DNA from: Thiomicrorhabdus sp.
GTDB taxonomy: Bacteria; Pseudomonadota; Gammaproteobacteria; Thiomicrospirales; Thiomicrospiraceae
Length of the DNA stretch: 7,986 nucleotides
Direction of reading: 5' to 3'
Assembly (NCBI GenBank): GCA_015488565.1
Contig: WFNQ01000083.1
Location: forward strand, 1-7,986
Shown: piece after piece, positions 6,901-7,986 of the stretch
Numbering within the stretch: the first letter of the stretch is position 1
Layout of the letters: every line of letters begins with the position of its first letter
Position numbers and translations under genes: made by a program
The notes under the pieces: generated by a model
Told to the model about the DNA's origin: nothing
Database searches by the model: none
Seen by the model: only the letters and a program-made list of their open reading frames with translations

Positions 6901-7476
6901 AAGCAATTTATTTTTTTCTAGATGAACCCGTGAAGCCTCTTTACTCACTAATTCAGCGTCTAATTTATTTGCAATCGCTGCTAATTGTGCCCTATTGGCA
7001 TAATTCATATTTTGATCTTTAAGGTTAGAAGAAGCTAGAACATGAGCTTGTGAAGATATTTTAATGCCATTATTTGGATTATTATCTTCATCTAAACCCA
7101 ATAAAAAAGAAGCAAAATTTGTTACTTCTTCTTTTGTGGACACAAAGTTTTCTGGAGTCAGTAAGCCTTGTCCTTGAGCTTGGGCGACTTGCAAATTACC
7201 AATTAAAAACTCAACACTAGCCCCTTCGTAGTATTTAAATTTTCCGTTTGCATCAGTTGAACCTCTTATGCAATGAGCACTAGCAGAATCACAACTAGAG
7301 TAATTCAAGTTTTGAATAGCCGAATCACGTATCACACCAAGTTTGATTGAAGCCGCCGAACTGGTATTGCTTGTATTATTTAAACCATCCCCTGAATCAC
7401 CACTCCCTATGCAGGCCGAAAGTAATGCCATCAATGTAATGGATAAGGAAAATTTGATTATTTGTAAACTTTTCAT
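3982..7476 (-). CDS. Giant surface lipoprotein with Ig-like domains and C-terminal DUF1566 (putative DGR target)
   Basis: The 1164-residue product begins with a lipoprotein signal peptide: charged start, hydrophobic core and lipobox LSAC with lipidated Cys22. Residue +2 is Ile, not Asp, which favours the outer membrane. A Ser/Asn/Gly linker leads to a proteobacterial lipoprotein beta-domain (about 43-110: GVIRDSAIQNLNYSSC, TDANGKFKY) and a FLLGLDEDNNPNNGI segment. Residues about 150-540 are mostly helical, with Gly/Ala-rich hydrophobic stretches near 334-357 and 395-430; I do not recognise this part. A DUF5011-type Ig domain follows (about 722-803: YSDPGAEASDNIDGDI, YNVTDAAGNAADEVTR), then an IPT/TIG-like domain (about 806-897) and a DUF1566 domain (about 908-1164: HTGLIWEVKT, DWRLPDLNELQSIV, YWSSS, VRLVRGGQ). 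Such C-type-lectin-like ends carry variable regions in DGR targets such as Legionella LdtA. The start has AAAGG (7485-7489) eight bases upstream. An avd remnant follows. The ligand is unknown. Confidence 0.88.
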   Translation of the reverse strand: MKSLQIIKFSLSITLMALLSACIGSGDSGDGLNNTSNTSSAASIKLGVIRDSAIQNLNYSSCDSASAHCIRGSTDANGKFKYYEGASVEFLIGNLQVAQAQGQGLLTPENFVSTKEEVTNFASFLLGLDEDNNPNNGIKISSQAHVLASSNLKDQNMNYANRAQLAAIANKLDAELVSKEASRVHLEKNKLLQYAIAVEDRFALALVNKKNYSACCNLDSFDKSPSVRVKYEIWQALAYDLISSSELNNKIAEIEKQKEVADAVLNFTNTAVSIVGNVLSAKAGLVKGVDLEFYINRIQAAKNGLNLIITATYNGVEEEFTIDLEKNPAMVYAMTGMDILSLGNIGAGVISTAQAFSEGDDLVNSEVVNNIVKPLIDTAISETMTHIAKQGTKGALVKGVASKVIGKFTVPGLAIDVAKVAKDLYFAKELMNSRIDNESRQMAFDYLRAYYSGAGNDVWMNERYGFDTAENAALISLSAGYQKDWTDMTLEVLTSLVKQSFNHAMFGGGAILLRDESIYEDVNEIRRQQAAQLIAAYHNKIESFYTKITMQLGGIPSDDGSISTDGKFYALHCSGTNDLVTAQIETLGLPWNLDDPNTLSWLVPDGVRKASINDENNPVIYHFDRPGVFSIGAKLKKLNSDVTHTHYQNYIALNCAESQSSHKYQMTEQQTDSATYTIKTDYQRGFIGWYDQNNQLLTTENSYQYFYANYNSIKKITPAWDTSPPNITLVGASTLNLFIGDVYSDPGAEASDNIDGDISSQIIVGGDVVNTNSVGNFTVTYNVTDAAGNAADEVTRLVNITITESQITKVTAITPLSMSINQMTTFWITGQNFPETMTAQIQGADCLTASYYYRPRISATLFILYCQHNVAETLTLTVVEQSEGSLLQGGEAQVQVNSALASTTSKLNDTGITWGGNSPSGNNADCTGETIGEQDCSHGRDALATAGQLTKVGGGMAGFDFTKLDSNGNALADQTQDYATQPWACVKDNHTGLIWEVKTPDATGTQLHSMNDRFTWYNTNNVTNGGVVGFAVAVAPYYRGATCTGYNDADNSTLCNTQAFVARVNKSNTGAGLCGATDWRLPDLNELQSIVHFGKINPAIDENYFPNSTSESYWSSSVMPNWLDDPDPDPDKDNSHRSLYFGNGSDWYMGSFRYNGVRLVRGGQ
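3985..4140 (-). other. Putative DGR variable region (VR) with GC-rich IMH-like tail
   Basis: Read on the minus strand, the last 52 codons start at the DUF1566 hallmark YWSSS and end VRLVRGGQ. Residues 1142-1156 (GNGSDWYMGSFRYNG) are codons GGC AAT GGC TCC GAC TGG and then TAC ATG GGT AGT TTC CGC TAC AAT GGG. Twelve of 15 end in C or T while their first two bases vary widely. That pattern is expected if adenines of AAY template codons are replaced at random, the way DGR mutagenesis works. The following 24 bases (3985-4008) are GC-rich and code the conserved tail, suiting an initiation-of-mutagenic-homing site. No template repeat exists in the window, so the 5' limit is approximate. DUF1566 proteins outside DGRs can also end this way. 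Confidence 0.55.
4084..4107 (-). repeat. Hexanucleotide repeat encoding Asp-Pro repeats
   Basis: Three exact ATCAGG units (4084-4101) plus ATCATC read on the coding strand as GATGAT followed by three GATCCT units, giving the acidic DDPDPDP stretch at residues 1124-1130, with Asp1131 next. Because the unit is six bases, copy-number change keeps the frame and would only lengthen or shorten an acidic loop just before the variable residues. Confidence 0.8.
5949..5958 (-). repeat. G10 homopolymer inside the lipoprotein gene
   Basis: Ten consecutive C on the plus strand read as G10 in the gene and encode Gly507-Gly509 and the first base of Ala510 (MFGGGAILL). The frame is open at the present length. 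A one-base slip would end the protein near residue 510 and remove both Ig-like domains and the DUF1566 end. A G8 run also occurs in this gene (4729-4736, W914-G916). Confidence 0.75.
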
Positions 7477-7797
7477 TTATTAAGCCTTTGAGCTTTTCAT
7501 GGTTTATGTTGGGTGGGGGAGGATAACGCAGGGTAGGTGCATATATAATTTCACTTGGCTTAGCTTTGTTGTACGAGACTCAGGCGGTTTTTCCATCAAT
7601 CATGACGACTTCATCTGTGGTTAAGTTCTTAAATGCATTGAACTCTTCTTTCTGTCGGAGAAATTCGTGAAATAATGCGTGCAATGTAATCATAGTAGGG
7701 GGGTTCAGATCCATTTACGTAATCATGTGTGTTTGAGTTATATTACTTAATATGTCTGAGGAAAAACATTAACGAAAGTTAGTTTTTGTGGAATGGT
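7477..7797. other. Non-coding spacer upstream of the lipoprotein gene
   Basis: Apart from the remnant ORF at 7580-7714, I see no gene here. Bases 7477-7560 are the leader of the lipoprotein gene: a Shine-Dalgarno at 7485-7489 and, further up, a purine-rich G-tract segment (about 7508-7537, GGGTGGGGGAGGATAACGC) that may be a decayed REP-like copy. An AT-rich stretch ATATATAATT (7541-7550) could contain the minus-strand -10 element, but no -35 could be matched with confidence. A tiny in-frame ATG...TAA (7500 to 7480, MKSSKA) lies just before the lipoprotein start and echoes its MKS opening; it is probably not functional. Confidence 0.45.
7580..7714 (-). pseudogene. Short remnant resembling a transposase or integrase
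   Basis: A 44-residue minus-strand frame runs from the ATG at 7714 (immediately preceded by an in-frame TAA) to a TGA at 7580. It contains LHALFHEFLRQKEEFNAFKN, then LTTDEVVMIDGKTA. The last part resembles the EVVAIDGKT segment of ISAs1/H-repeat transposases, while the first half recalls the N-terminal DNA-binding domain of tyrosine recombinases (EFLRQKE..NALKNLT). It has no clear ribosome binding site and is far too short for either family, so it looks like a decayed or fused fragment. A small unrelated protein is possible. Confidence 0.3.
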
Positions 7798-7986
7798 TTA
7801 AATTGGCGATAAAGAGGAGGGTGAGTCAAAAAGCTGGGTCAACAAATAGTCGATATGATGCTTGACCATCACACTGGCATTATCGGACTTGATTCGATAA
7901 TCTATTGTTGCTACAGGAGATCCTCTGGTCAATTCAGAGGATGATGAGAAAAGACTAACGCTTAGACACTCATATTGACTTATCGC
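7798..7986 (-). CDS. Unrecognised protein, C-terminal 62 residues (continues beyond the window)
   Basis: A minus-strand frame is open from the window edge to a TAA at 7798-7800. It reads AISQYECLSVSLFSSSSELT, then a stretch including VATIDYRIKSDNASVMVKHH and IDYLLTQLFDSPSS. The mix of charged and hydrophobic residues looks protein-like, but 62 codons without a stop could occur by chance. No domain is recognised, and the start lies outside the window. If real, it is codirectional with and upstream of the lipoprotein gene, separated by about 320 bases. Confidence 0.4.
   Translation of the reverse strand, partial: AISQYECLSVSLFSSSSELTRGSPVATIDYRIKSDNASVMVKHHIDYLLTQLFDSPSSLSPI
7879..7942. repeat. 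Two adjacent inverted repeats
   Basis: ATTATCG (7879-7885) pairs with CGATAAT (7895-7901) across nine bases, and ATCCTCTG (7920-7927) pairs with CAGAGGAT (7935-7942) across seven bases. Neither is followed by a T run on either strand, so they are not obvious terminators. They lie within the partial ORF at the window edge and may be fortuitous. Confidence 0.4.

Noticed and set aside
7855..7947. Plus-strand small ORF starting ATGATGCTTGACC
   Set aside because: It has no family likeness and no convincing ribosome binding site, and the opposite strand has a longer open frame reaching the window edge.

Overview
The window looks like a gammaproteobacterial chromosome segment of moderate GC. MetK and MetF resemble the E. 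coli enzymes closely. The accessory part (REP-like GC-rich hairpins, an IS4-family element, a giant lipoprotein ending in a DUF1566/C-type-lectin-like domain) is of the kind found in large, repeat-rich genomes such as Thiotrichales; that lineage guess is inference.

Layout. (1) Bases 1-2205 hold a plus-strand methionine/SAM unit: a sigma70-type promoter, a leader that matches the SAM-II riboswitch core, metK (S-adenosylmethionine synthetase) and, 16 bases later, metF (methylenetetrahydrofolate reductase). The leader also has complementary segments that could hide the metK ribosome binding site. (2) Bases 2206-3775 are a REP-like repeat cluster interrupted by a 1.37-kb IS4-family insertion sequence with perfect 18-bp ends. 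Its transposase keeps the catalytic D-D-E and YREK residues, but its natural ATG appears out of frame behind an A8 run. (3) Bases 3768-7476, minus strand, hold an 1164-residue outer-membrane-type lipoprotein followed 31 bases later by a truncated gene resembling Avd, the accessory protein of diversity-generating retroelements (DGRs). (4) Bases 7477-7986 hold a short mobile-gene remnant and the 3' end of an unrecognised minus-strand ORF running off the window.

The main point of interest is region 3. The end of the lipoprotein gene looks like a DGR variable region: a DUF1566 fold ending in a run of mostly NNY codons with very mixed residues, then an invariant GC-rich tail coding VRLVRGGQ, with an avd-like start directly downstream. 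No reverse transcriptase and no template repeat are visible. Where the rest of avd, the template and the RT would be expected there is a REP sequence and the IS. The locus is therefore best read as a DGR target separated from its machinery: either fossilised, or still diversified in trans by a retroelement elsewhere in the genome.
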